The notes below the pieces were generated by a model that was given only the letters and a program-made list of their open reading frames with translations, had not been told where the DNA came from and did not search any database. This document shows, piece by piece, positions 8,370 to 15,662 of a stretch of 64,000 nucleotides of DNA. This stretch comes from Hyphomicrobiales bacterium (GTDB lineage Bacteria > Pseudomonadota > Alphaproteobacteria > Rhizobiales > Aestuariivirgaceae). The stretch spans positions 1,882,501 to 1,946,500 of the forward strand of contig JADJVV010000001.1 of the NCBI GenBank assembly GCA_016710435.1. The letters run 5' to 3'. The translations under genes and the position numbers were made by a program. Each line of letters opens with the position of its first letter. Position 1 is the first letter of the stretch.

Positions 8370-9917
8370 ATGACCGAAGCCGCCACACTGTCCGCTCCCA
8401 CCTCACGCCGTGGCGGAGGCCGCGACGGACGCCGGGCCATGCGGGCCGCGCCGCAGATATCGTTCCCCACGCTGGTGCGCAACATTCCCACCTACGAAAT
8501 CCTGCCCGATGAAGCGGTGGAACTCATCCACGAGGAATCCATGAAGATCCTCGAGGAGGTGGGCTGCGAATTCCGCGACGACCAGGCGCCCGCCATGTGG
8601 AAGAAGGCCGGCGCCGACGTGCAGGGCACGCGCGTCCGCATCGACCGCAATCTGCTCATGTCGCTGATCTCGACCGTGCCCCCCGAGTTCACGCTGCACG
8701 CCCGCAATCCCGAGCGAACCGTGAAGGTGGGCGGCAAGAACTCGATCTTCATTCCCATGTATGGTGCGCCCTTCGTGCGCGACCTCGACAACGTGCGCCG
8801 CTACGGCTCGCTTGCCGACCTCAACAATTTCCACAGGCTGGCGCAGATGTCGCCGTCGCTCCACTCCATGTCCTCGATCTGCTGCGAGCCGATGGAGATC
8901 GCGGTGCCGAAGCGCCACCTCCACATCATCCAGTCGGCGCTGACCTATGGCGACAAACCTTTCATGGGCATCGTCACCGAAAAGGAACGCGCCGAAGACG
9001 TGATGAAGATGGCGGGCATCGTCTTTGGCGATGAGTTCGTCAAGGACAACACGGTCGTCGTCTCGATCACCAACTGCAACTCGCCGCTGGTCTGGGACCA
9101 GACCATGCTGGATGCCATGCGCGTCTATGCCTCGAACAACCAGCCCGTGATCTGCGCACCCTTCGCGCTGTGCGGTGCGTCCACCTCGGCATCGTCCGTG
9201 GGTGCGGTGGCGCAGGTCAATGCCGAGGCGCTGGCAGGCGTTGCCTTCACCCAGCTCATCCGCAAGGGTGCGCCGGTGATTTACGGCCAGTTCATGGTGG
9301 CGGTCGACATGAAGTCGGGTGCTCCCATGGGTGGAACGCCGGAAGCGGCCCAGATGATGTTTGCCATGGGCCAGCTCGCCCGCAAGTACAAGCTGCCCTG
9401 GCGCACCAGCGGCTTCCATGTCGGTTCCAAGCTCAACGATGCACAGGCCGGCTATGAATCCAACATGCTGATGCACGCCGCCGTGCTCTCCGGTGCCAAC
9501 TACATCTGGCACTCCGCCGGCTGGCTTGAGGCAGGCCTGTCCTGCGGCTATTCCAAGTTCGTGACCGACGCCGAACAGGTGGCGGGCTGGTATAAGTATG
9601 CTGGTGGCCTCAAGTTCGACGACTTCAAGGACGCCATGGCGGCGGTGCGCGAAGTGGGCCCGCAAGGGCATTTCCTCGGCACGGCCCATACGCTCGAGCA
9701 TTTCGAGAAGGCCTTCTTCATGCCCACCATCATGGACTTCAACTCGTACGAGCAATGGTCCAGCGAAGGCGCCAAGGATCACGACACGCGTGGCCGCGAG
9801 AAGGCCCGCGCCATGCTCAACGCCTACGAGAAGCCCGCCATGGATGTGGCCGTCGCCGAAGCCCTGCAGGACTTTGTCAACCGCCGCGAACGCGAACTGC
9901 CCGGCACGGTGGATTGA
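8370..9917 (+). CDS. MttB-family (non-pyrrolysine) corrinoid methyltransferase
   Basis: 515-residue TIM-barrel protein of the trimethylamine:corrinoid methyltransferase MttB superfamily. True MttB carries pyrrolysine at an in-frame amber codon; here the frame is uninterrupted, placing it in the non-Pyl group whose studied members demethylate quaternary amines such as glycine betaine, proline betaine or carnitine. ATG at 8370 is preferred over an upstream in-frame start because AAGGG lies 9 nt before it. No corrinoid protein (MtbC/MttC type) is in the window, so the methyl acceptor must be encoded elsewhere or differ. The setting with LysR, SDR and two permeases suggests use of a methylated amine or betaine. 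Confidence 0.85.
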   Translation: MTEAATLSAPTSRRGGGRDGRRAMRAAPQISFPTLVRNIPTYEILPDEAVELIHEESMKILEEVGCEFRDDQAPAMWKKAGADVQGTRVRIDRNLLMSLISTVPPEFTLHARNPERTVKVGGKNSIFIPMYGAPFVRDLDNVRRYGSLADLNNFHRLAQMSPSLHSMSSICCEPMEIAVPKRHLHIIQSALTYGDKPFMGIVTEKERAEDVMKMAGIVFGDEFVKDNTVVVSITNCNSPLVWDQTMLDAMRVYASNNQPVICAPFALCGASTSASSVGAVAQVNAEALAGVAFTQLIRKGAPVIYGQFMVAVDMKSGAPMGGTPEAAQMMFAMGQLARKYKLPWRTSGFHVGSKLNDAQAGYESNMLMHAAVLSGANYIWHSAGWLEAGLSCGYSKFVTDAEQVAGWYKYAGGLKFDDFKDAMAAVREVGPQGHFLGTAHTLEHFEKAFFMPTIMDFNSYEQWSSEGAKDHDTRGREKARAMLNAYEKPAMDVAVAEALQDFVNRRERELPGTVD

Positions 9918-9962
9918 CCCGCCACAATCCCGCCAACAGTCACGCGCTAAGAACGCGCCATC

Positions 9963-10514
9963 ATGGACAGGCGGGATTTCATTCTGGGGTCACTGGCGGC
10001 GCTTGCGAGTGCTTCGCCGGCGCTTGCTGCAACCAAGAAGAAGCGGCGCCCAGTCTATCTCGGCGCGGAGGTGGTGGAGTTCCGCACCCCTGAAAAGCGC
10101 GGCACCGTCATCGTCAACACCGGCGAACGCGCACTCTATCATGTGATCGGCCGTGAATCGGCGGTCCGCTACGGCGTCGCCGTGGGCAAGGCGGGCTTCG
10201 ATTGGGCGGGCATCGCCAAGGTGGGCCGCAAGGTGGAATGGCCGACCTGGACGCCCCCCGCCAGCATGATCCGCCGCAGGCCCGAACTTGCGGAATGGGC
10301 CGATGGCATGCCGGGCGGCCCGGAAAATCCCCTGGGCGCGCGGGCGCTTTACCTTTTCGCCAATGGCCGCGACACCATGTTCCGCATCCACGGCACCAAC
10401 GAACCCGGCTCCATTGGCACCGCCGCTTCCTCCGGCTGCATTCGGATGTTGAATGAAGAGGTGATGGAACTTTACGATAACGTCAGAATTGGAACGAAGG
10501 TCATCGTCTTGTAA
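9963..10514 (+). CDS. L,D-transpeptidase (YkuD domain), copy 1
   Basis: 183-residue periplasmic YkuD enzyme that forms 3-3 peptidoglycan cross-links or anchors proteins to peptidoglycan. The N-terminus MDRRDFILGSLAALASASPA is a Tat-like twin-arginine signal. The catalytic signature runs from His143 (RIHGTNEP) to Cys159 in SSGCIRM. Its length is near the minimum for the family, with no extra peptidoglycan-binding domain. Followed by a second, homologous copy 81 nt downstream; the two share VRYGVAVGK, GMPGG and the catalytic block and probably arose by tandem duplication. ATG at 9963 directly precedes the RR motif. Confidence 0.9.
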   Translation: MDRRDFILGSLAALASASPALAATKKKRRPVYLGAEVVEFRTPEKRGTVIVNTGERALYHVIGRESAVRYGVAVGKAGFDWAGIAKVGRKVEWPTWTPPASMIRRRPELAEWADGMPGGPENPLGARALYLFANGRDTMFRIHGTNEPGSIGTAASSGCIRMLNEEVMELYDNVRIGTKVIVL

Positions 10515-10595
10515 GCGGACAGCCGGTTTGGCTATAAGGCGTCCGGTTCGCCTGAGGGGGCAACTCGATTCGTCTGGGACATTCTGGGGATTTTG

Positions 10596-11255
10596 ATGCA
10601 ACGCCGTTCTTTCCTGTCCGCCATCCTGTCGGGCGCCGCTGCCGTGGCACTCGGCGCTGCTGATGCCAAGGCCAGCATTTTCGAGGAAATCTGGGCCAAG
10701 AAGCGGGGCCGCAAGTCACCCGTCCGCACCGCAACGGATGCCCGCAAGATCAAGGTCCGCAAGGTCAAGATCAGCAGCCGCAAGAAGCTGAACTACAAGG
10801 GCCGCGAAACGGTGACGTTTGCCAGCGGTGAAAAGGCCGGCACCATCATCATCCGGACTCACGAGCGTGCGCTCTATTTCGTCCTCGGCAGCGGCAAGGC
10901 CGTGCGCTACGGCGTGGCCGTCGGCAAGGAGGGCTTCTCTTGGGCTGGCACGGCGCGCGTCGGACTGAAGCGCGTCAACCCCGTGTGGACGCCCCCGCCG
11001 GAGATGATCGAGCGCACACCGAAATACGCCAAGTGGGCCGGTGGCATGCCGGGCGGCCTTCCCATCAATCCGCTGGGCCCGCGCGCCATGTACCTCTTCA
11101 ACAAGGGCGGCGACACGGGCTTCCGCATTCACGGCACCATCCATCCGGAATCGATCGGCACGGCCGCGTCTTCGGGCTGCATCCGCATGCTCAACAAGGA
11201 AGTGATCGAGCTCTACGAGAAGGTGCGCGTCGGCACCAAGGTGATCGTTCTCTAA
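10596..11255 (+). CDS. L,D-transpeptidase (YkuD domain), copy 2
   Basis: 219-residue paralogue of the upstream transpeptidase. A twin-arginine signal (MQRRSFLSAILSGAAAVALG) is followed by a Lys/Arg-rich linker (about residues 36-70) absent from copy 1, then the YkuD domain with His179 and Cys195 in SSGCIRM. The basic linker could bind anionic cell-wall polymers. ATG at 10596 is used rather than the TTG just before it. The two proteins are expected to act in the periplasm on meso-DAP stem peptides; their division of labour is not known. Confidence 0.9.
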   Translation: MQRRSFLSAILSGAAAVALGAADAKASIFEEIWAKKRGRKSPVRTATDARKIKVRKVKISSRKKLNYKGRETVTFASGEKAGTIIIRTHERALYFVLGSGKAVRYGVAVGKEGFSWAGTARVGLKRVNPVWTPPPEMIERTPKYAKWAGGMPGGLPINPLGPRAMYLFNKGGDTGFRIHGTIHPESIGTAASSGCIRMLNKEVIELYEKVRVGTKVIVL

Positions 11256-11263
11256 AGCAGCGA

Positions 11264-11290
11264 ATCCTCAAGTGCGGAGTGCTTGAGGGT
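11264..11290. terminator. Hairpin between convergent genes
   Basis: ATCCTCAAG and CTTGAGGGT form a 9-bp stem (one G-U pair) around a 9-nt loop, in the short gap between the transpeptidase stop and the convergent AraC gene. No strong T-run, so termination strength is uncertain. Confidence 0.45.
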
Positions 11291-11308
11291 GAAAGTTGCG
11301 TTCAACAA

Positions 11309-12067
11309 TTACGGACGCTTGAGGTTCCGGTATTGCAGCGGCGTCAGCCCTGTCGCTTGCCGGAATGCGCGGGTGAAGGCTGCCTGGTCGCTGTAGCCGC
11401 AACCAAGCGCAATGCTGCTGACCGGCTGCCGTTCGCCCTGCAAGAGCTGGCAGGCGCGCGTGATGCGCGTGCGCGTGATGAACTGCGCCATCGACACGCC
11501 GAACAATTGCCGCATCCGCGCATCCAGTTGCCAGGCGGAGAGGTCTGCGATCCGCGCCAGCGCAGGGAGACGCAGCGGCTGGGCCAGATGATCGTGCACA
11601 TGATCCAGAACCCGTGCCAGCTTGCGGTTTTCAGGCTTCATCACCGACCACGCCGGCAGGTCTCGCGACAGGCCGGCAAGGCCCGTGACGTGGCCCCCGT
11701 CATCACGGACAGGCGTCTTCCAGGTGAGGCACCAGCCGTCCGCGCCGCCCGGATAGAGGTGCAGTTCCAGCACGCCGCTCAACACCTGGCCCGATTGCAG
11801 CACGGACAGATCCTGCGCCGCGTAACGCTGCCCCAGCACGCCGGGGAAGACCTCCGCCGCCGTCTTTCCGATGAGCGCCCGCCCGTCGCGCAAGCCAAGG
11901 CGCGCCGCAAGCGTCTGGTTGGCAGACGTGTAGCGACCCGTGCCATCCTTGATGAAGAACACCGTGTCCGGCACCGCATCATAGAGCGCTTCCAGCCACG
12001 GCGGCGCTGCCGGGGTACCGGACGGCGGCAGAGGTTGTGGACCAGGGGAACGGCGGCGGGCTGGCAT
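11309..12067 (-). CDS. PAS-domain AraC-family transcriptional regulator
   Basis: 252 residues with a PAS domain (about residues 25-140; LYDAVPDTVFFIKDGTGRY marks its start) joined to a C-terminal AraC double HTH (about residues 155-250; GYSDQAAFTRAFRQATG and TPLQYR are typical). Unlike the usual cupin sensor of AraC proteins, the sensor here is PAS, which may bind a small ligand or cofactor. It is divergent from the DapA-family/epimerase operon with a ~100-bp gap, so control of that operon is the natural inference. Repressor or activator role cannot be told. Confidence 0.85.
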   Translation of the reverse strand: MPARRRSPGPQPLPPSGTPAAPPWLEALYDAVPDTVFFIKDGTGRYTSANQTLAARLGLRDGRALIGKTAAEVFPGVLGQRYAAQDLSVLQSGQVLSGVLELHLYPGGADGWCLTWKTPVRDDGGHVTGLAGLSRDLPAWSVMKPENRKLARVLDHVHDHLAQPLRLPALARIADLSAWQLDARMRQLFGVSMAQFITRTRITRACQLLQGERQPVSSIALGCGYSDQAAFTRAFRQATGLTPLQYRNLKRP

Positions 12068-12167
12068 GACGGGATGATTTTGTGCCGATTCCGCAGTCGC
12101 CGCCAGTCAATCCTGCAAGACGCATGAAGGCGCTTCCATTAGTGTGCGCGGCAACCGGAGTTCACCC

Positions 12168-13103
12168 ATGACCAACATCTTCAGCGGCACCATCCCAGCT
12201 CTCATGACGCCCTGCGCGGCAGACGGCAGCCCCGATTTCGAGGCCCTTGTCCGCATGGGCAAGCACATGATCTCCGAAGGCATGTCGGCGGTTGTCTATT
12301 GCGGTTCCATGGGCGACTGGCCGCTCCTGACCGATGAGCAGCGGATGGAAGGCGTGGCGAAACTGGTGAAAGCCGGCATTCCCGTGATTGTTGGCACCGG
12401 GGCCCAGAATTCCATGCGCGCCGCCGCACTCGCGGCCCACGCAAGGAAAGTCGGCGCCAAAGGCCTCATGATCATTCCGCGCGTGCTCTCGCGGGGAACC
12501 TCCGTCGCCGCCCAGAAAGCGCACTTCGAAGCTGTTCTCAACGCGGGCGAAGGCCTTCCCTCGGTCATCTACAACAGCCCGCACTACGGCTACGAAACGC
12601 GCGCCGACCTCTTCTTTGCGTTGCGCGAAAAACACGCCAACCTCGTGGGCTTCAAGGAATTCGGTGGTGCGGCGGCACTCCGCTACGCCGCTGAACACAT
12701 CACCGGCCGCGACACGTCCCTCACCTTGATGGTGGGTGTTGATACGCAGGTCTTCCACGGCTTCGTGAATTGCGGTGCGACCGGCGCCATCACCGGGATC
12801 GGCAATGTTCTGCCGCGCGAAGTGCTGCGGCTTGTGGAGTTGTGCACCCGCGCCGCCACGGGCGATGCGGACTCGCGCCGTCTCGCCCTTGAACTGGAGC
12901 AGGCGCTCGGCGTGCTGTCGTCCTACGACGAGGGCACCGATCTCGTGCTCTACTACAAGCGCCTGATGGTGCTGGCCGGCTTTGCCGAATACGGCCGCCA
13001 CTTCATCGCCAGCGACGAGCTCTCGGCCAGCCAGCAGCACTATGCCGACACGCAATACAAGCTGTTCAAGGACTGGTACGCCAACTGGCCGGGCCGCGGC
13101 TGA
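12168..13103 (+). CDS. DapA-family lyase/deaminase, candidate 4-hydroxy-pyrroline-2-carboxylate deaminase
   Basis: 311-residue class I aldolase-fold protein of the dihydrodipicolinate synthase/N-acetylneuraminate lyase family. The Schiff-base lysine is Lys163 in VGFKEFGG and the active-site tyrosine Tyr135 in IYNSP. It overlaps the next gene, a 4-hydroxyproline epimerase homologue, by one base (TGATG). In hydroxyproline catabolism a DapA-family enzyme deaminates 1-pyrroline-4-hydroxy-2-carboxylate to 2-oxoglutarate semialdehyde, so that role fits the neighbour. A true DapA or sugar-acid lyase is less likely in this context. ATG at 12168 begins MTNIFSGTIPALMTPC, the family N-terminus. Confidence 0.8.
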   Translation: MTNIFSGTIPALMTPCAADGSPDFEALVRMGKHMISEGMSAVVYCGSMGDWPLLTDEQRMEGVAKLVKAGIPVIVGTGAQNSMRAAALAAHARKVGAKGLMIIPRVLSRGTSVAAQKAHFEAVLNAGEGLPSVIYNSPHYGYETRADLFFALREKHANLVGFKEFGGAAALRYAAEHITGRDTSLTLMVGVDTQVFHGFVNCGATGAITGIGNVLPREVLRLVELCTRAATGDADSRRLALELEQALGVLSSYDEGTDLVLYYKRLMVLAGFAEYGRHFIASDELSASQQHYADTQYKLFKDWYANWPGRG

Positions 13104-14038
13104 TGCTGCGGGTGATCGACAGCCACACCGAAGGTGAGCCGACGCGCGTGGTGATGGAGGACGGTCCCCATCTGGGGGATGGGCCGTTGGCCGAACGCCG
13201 CGCCCGCTTCGCCCGTGACTTCGATTCCTTCCGCCGCAGCGTCGTGCTCGAACCGCGCGGACACGAGGCTCTCGTGGGTGCGCTGCTCTGTGAGCCGCAC
13301 GACAGGAGTTGTGCGGCGGGGGTGATCTTCTTCAACAATGAAGGCTATCTCGGCATGTGCGGCCACGGCACCATTGGCCTTGCCGTGACGTTGGCCCATG
13401 TGGGCCGCCTGTCGCCTGGCCGCCATCGTATCGACACGCCGGTCGGTGTCGTCACCGTCGATCTCCTCAGCCCAACCGAAGCCGAAATCGAGAACGTGCC
13501 AAGCTACCGCCATGCCCACGCCGTGAGTGTGGACGTGCCGGGACACGGCATGGTGAGTGGCGACGTGGCCTGGGGCGGCAACTGGTTTTTCCTCTGCAAA
13601 TCGGCGCCGTGCCCAGTCGATGAAAAGCATCTGACGGACCTGACGGTCTTTTCGATCGCCGTGCAGAAGGCGCTCCGCGCGCAAGGCATTACCGGTGCGC
13701 TTGGCCAGGAGATCGATCACGTCGAAGTCTTCGGTCCGCCGCTGGCCGGTGGTGACAGCCGCAGCTTCGTGCTCTGCCCGGGCGGTGCTTTCGACCGCTC
13801 ACCCTGCGGCACGGGCACCAGCGCCAAGCTCGCCTGCCTCGCAGCCGATGGCGTTCTGCCACCGGGTCAGGAATGGGTGCAGGAGAGTGTGACCGGCGGA
13901 ACGTTCCGCGCCCGCTACCGCCGCGATGACCGGGGCCATGTCATCGCCCGAATCCGTGGCCGCGCCTTCGTCGTCAAGGAAGCCACCCTCATACGCCATC
14001 CCGATGATCCGTATGCGGACGGTTTCCGCACGATATAG
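13103..14038 (+). CDS. Proline racemase family, probable 4-hydroxyproline 2-epimerase
   Basis: 311-residue cofactor-independent epimerase. Both catalytic cysteines are present: Cys86 in LGMCGHGTIG and Cys235 in DRSPCGTGTSA. The second Cys separates epimerases from trans-3-hydroxyproline dehydratases, which carry Thr there. It would convert trans-4-hydroxy-L-proline to cis-4-hydroxy-D-proline in the cytoplasm. Coupled to the DapA-family gene upstream, it gives two of the four steps to 2-oxoglutarate. The D-hydroxyproline dehydrogenase and the semialdehyde dehydrogenase are not in this window. Proline racemase activity is possible but less usual in such operons. Confidence 0.85.
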   Translation: MLRVIDSHTEGEPTRVVMEDGPHLGDGPLAERRARFARDFDSFRRSVVLEPRGHEALVGALLCEPHDRSCAAGVIFFNNEGYLGMCGHGTIGLAVTLAHVGRLSPGRHRIDTPVGVVTVDLLSPTEAEIENVPSYRHAHAVSVDVPGHGMVSGDVAWGGNWFFLCKSAPCPVDEKHLTDLTVFSIAVQKALRAQGITGALGQEIDHVEVFGPPLAGGDSRSFVLCPGGAFDRSPCGTGTSAKLACLAADGVLPPGQEWVQESVTGGTFRARYRRDDRGHVIARIRGRAFVVKEATLIRHPDDPYADGFRTI

Positions 14039-14067
14039 ACGCCAAAGGGCCACCACCCGCGATCCTC

Positions 14068-14784
14068 TCACCGGCACGTCCGGTACCAGCCCATGTCCAC
14101 ATGGAAATGGTCGGCGTGGTCAGCGTTGTAGTCGGGTGACAGCGTCACGTTGAACCAGTCGCAAAGCGAGGCCCGCACGGCACGGAGGAAGGTGGCGTTG
14201 CCGCCGCCCATGGCCCAATCTTTCTTCACCGAGATCACCGTGCCGTTCCCCAGCCTGAACCCCGAGATGTCGAATGCATTGGCGGTGGCGTGCTCGCTCA
14301 TGTGGCTTTTCCCGCGCATGGTGCGGCAGCTGTAAGAGCCGAAATGCGTCACTTCCGCCACAGGCTGCCCCAGCAACCGCCGCGCGAGGGGCTGCAAGCC
14401 GTGGCGTTCCCACATGTAAAGCCGCGCCGCCATCACGCAGCGCGTTTCCTCGGGACGGAGTTTTGCCTGGGAGAGCCGCGAGAGTAGCACGCCACCACTC
14501 ACAACACAGGCAGGGGCGCCATGATCCGCGCGGATGCTGGCAGGGAGCCCCGCCCGCCGCAGGGCCACGGCACAACCCGCCGGATCAACCTCTGCCAGGC
14601 GCAACTGCCAATCCGTCATGAAATTGGGCGTTTGATCAAGGTCAGGCAGCGCCAGCGGATCATAGGCCCGCGGCCATTCAAAGACACCGAGCCGCGACAG
14701 GGGATAGGAAACCGCCAGCAAAACCAGCACGCCCAGCAGGGCGCGGATGGCAACGCGCAGGGCTAGGGAGCCGTTTTGCCGCAT
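14068..14784 (-). CDS. Extensin-like family exported/membrane-anchored protein
   Basis: 238 residues: an N-terminal transmembrane or signal-anchor segment (about residues 10-30, VAIRALLGVLVLLAVSYPL), then a periplasmic region ending in an extensin-like C-terminal domain. The motifs GSYSCRTMRG, SEHATANAFDISGF and HADHFHVDMG are characteristic; the His/Asp set resembles metal-binding sites of D-Ala-D-Ala carboxypeptidase-like (VanY/MepA) folds, so peptidoglycan hydrolysis is plausible. ATG at 14784 is preferred over an upstream in-frame start that would come within 4 nt of the divergent sdhC start. Function is not established for the family. Confidence 0.75.
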   Translation of the reverse strand: MRQNGSLALRVAIRALLGVLVLLAVSYPLSRLGVFEWPRAYDPLALPDLDQTPNFMTDWQLRLAEVDPAGCAVALRRAGLPASIRADHGAPACVVSGGVLLSRLSQAKLRPEETRCVMAARLYMWERHGLQPLARRLLGQPVAEVTHFGSYSCRTMRGKSHMSEHATANAFDISGFRLGNGTVISVKKDWAMGGGNATFLRAVRASLCDWFNVTLSPDYNADHADHFHVDMGWYRTCR

Positions 14785-14809
14785 GCCGCCCTTGCTACCT
14801 TCGCCGAAT

Positions 14810-14838
14810 TTGCCATTGTGCACTGCACCGGATAGAAC
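14810..14838 (+). promoter_or_regulatory. Candidate sdh promoter
   Basis: TTGCCA and TAGAAC separated by 17 nt, ending 27 nt before the sdhC start. A moderate match to sigma-70 type elements in the only gap upstream of the operon. Confidence 0.35.
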
Positions 14839-14865
14839 ACCTGCCACAACAATCAGGACCACAAG

Positions 14866-15273
14866 ATGGCTGAAATCAAACCGGCTGCAAGTCCCCAGCG
14901 GCCCCTGTCACCGCACCTGCAGATCTACCGCCCAATGCTGTCGATGACGATGTCGATTGCCCACCGGGCCACAGGCATTGCGCTCTACGGCGGCAGCATC
15001 CTGGTGGTCTGGTGGTTTGCCGCTGCTGCGCAATCCGATTCCTATTTCGATCTCGTGCAGGCGTTCTTCAACCATTGGTTCGGCCGCATCGTGCTGTTCG
15101 GCTTCAGCTGGGCGCTGATCCATCATGCCCTCGGTGGCATCCGCCACTTCATCTGGGACATGGGCCAGGGCTTCAAGCTGTCGACGGTGGAATGGATGGT
15201 GCGCGCCAACCTCATCGGCTCCATCGTCCTCACCATCCTTCTCTGGGCCGTCGCCTACGGAGTGAAGCCATGA
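14866..15273 (+). CDS. sdhC: Succinate dehydrogenase cytochrome b556 subunit
   Basis: 135-residue membrane anchor of complex II. The N-terminal signature RPLSPHLQIYRP and the heme-region SIAHRATGIALY are those of SdhC, and three transmembrane helices follow (about residues 38-58, 68-92, 110-132). With SdhD it binds heme b and ubiquinone. First gene of sdhCDAB; its stop overlaps the sdhD start (ATGA). The order C-D-A-B is standard for alphaproteobacteria. Confidence 0.95.
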   Translation: MAEIKPAASPQRPLSPHLQIYRPMLSMTMSIAHRATGIALYGGSILVVWWFAAAAQSDSYFDLVQAFFNHWFGRIVLFGFSWALIHHALGGIRHFIWDMGQGFKLSTVEWMVRANLIGSIVLTILLWAVAYGVKP

Positions 15274-15662
15274 TCATCGATCCCGGCATGAAGACGCCGC
15301 TCAAGAAGGTGAAGGGCTTTGGTTCGGCCAAGTCCGGCACCGATCATTTCTGGCAGCAGCGGGCCACCGCCGTCGCCAACCTGCCGCTCATGGCTTTCAT
15401 GGTGGGCTTCGTGATCTGGCATCTTGGCGCCACCCGCGCGGAGGTGATTGCCTCGCTGCATCATCCGATCGTGGCGCTGCTCCTCATCATGGGGCTCGCA
15501 TCAGCATTCTGGCACATGCGCCTCGGCCTCCAGGTGGTGATCGAGGATTACCTCCATTCGCATCTCACCAAGTTCTCGGCGCTTGCCCTCAATATCGCCG
15601 TGGCGACATCGTTCTTCGCCGTTTCAGCCTATTCCATTCTCAAGATGAGCTTCGCACCCTGA
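15270..15662 (+). CDS. sdhD: Succinate dehydrogenase hydrophobic membrane anchor subunit
   Basis: 130-residue second membrane anchor of complex II. It opens with the short basic leader MKTPLKKVKGFGSAKSGTDH typical of rhizobial SdhD, then three membrane helices; the conserved FWHMRLGLQVVIEDY segment carries the heme/quinone region. Start ATG overlaps the sdhC stop and its own stop overlaps the sdhA start by one base, so the operon is translationally coupled. Confidence 0.95.
   Translation: MIIDPGMKTPLKKVKGFGSAKSGTDHFWQQRATAVANLPLMAFMVGFVIWHLGATRAEVIASLHHPIVALLLIMGLASAFWHMRLGLQVVIEDYLHSHLTKFSALALNIAVATSFFAVSAYSILKMSFAP

Noticed and set aside
8403..9782. 459-residue minus frame opposite the MttB-family gene
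   Set aside because: No domain features and no SD; shadow of the methyltransferase coding frame.
8370..9917. Pyrrolysine-containing trimethylamine methyltransferase
   Set aside because: There is no in-frame amber codon; the protein belongs to the non-pyrrolysine MttB group.
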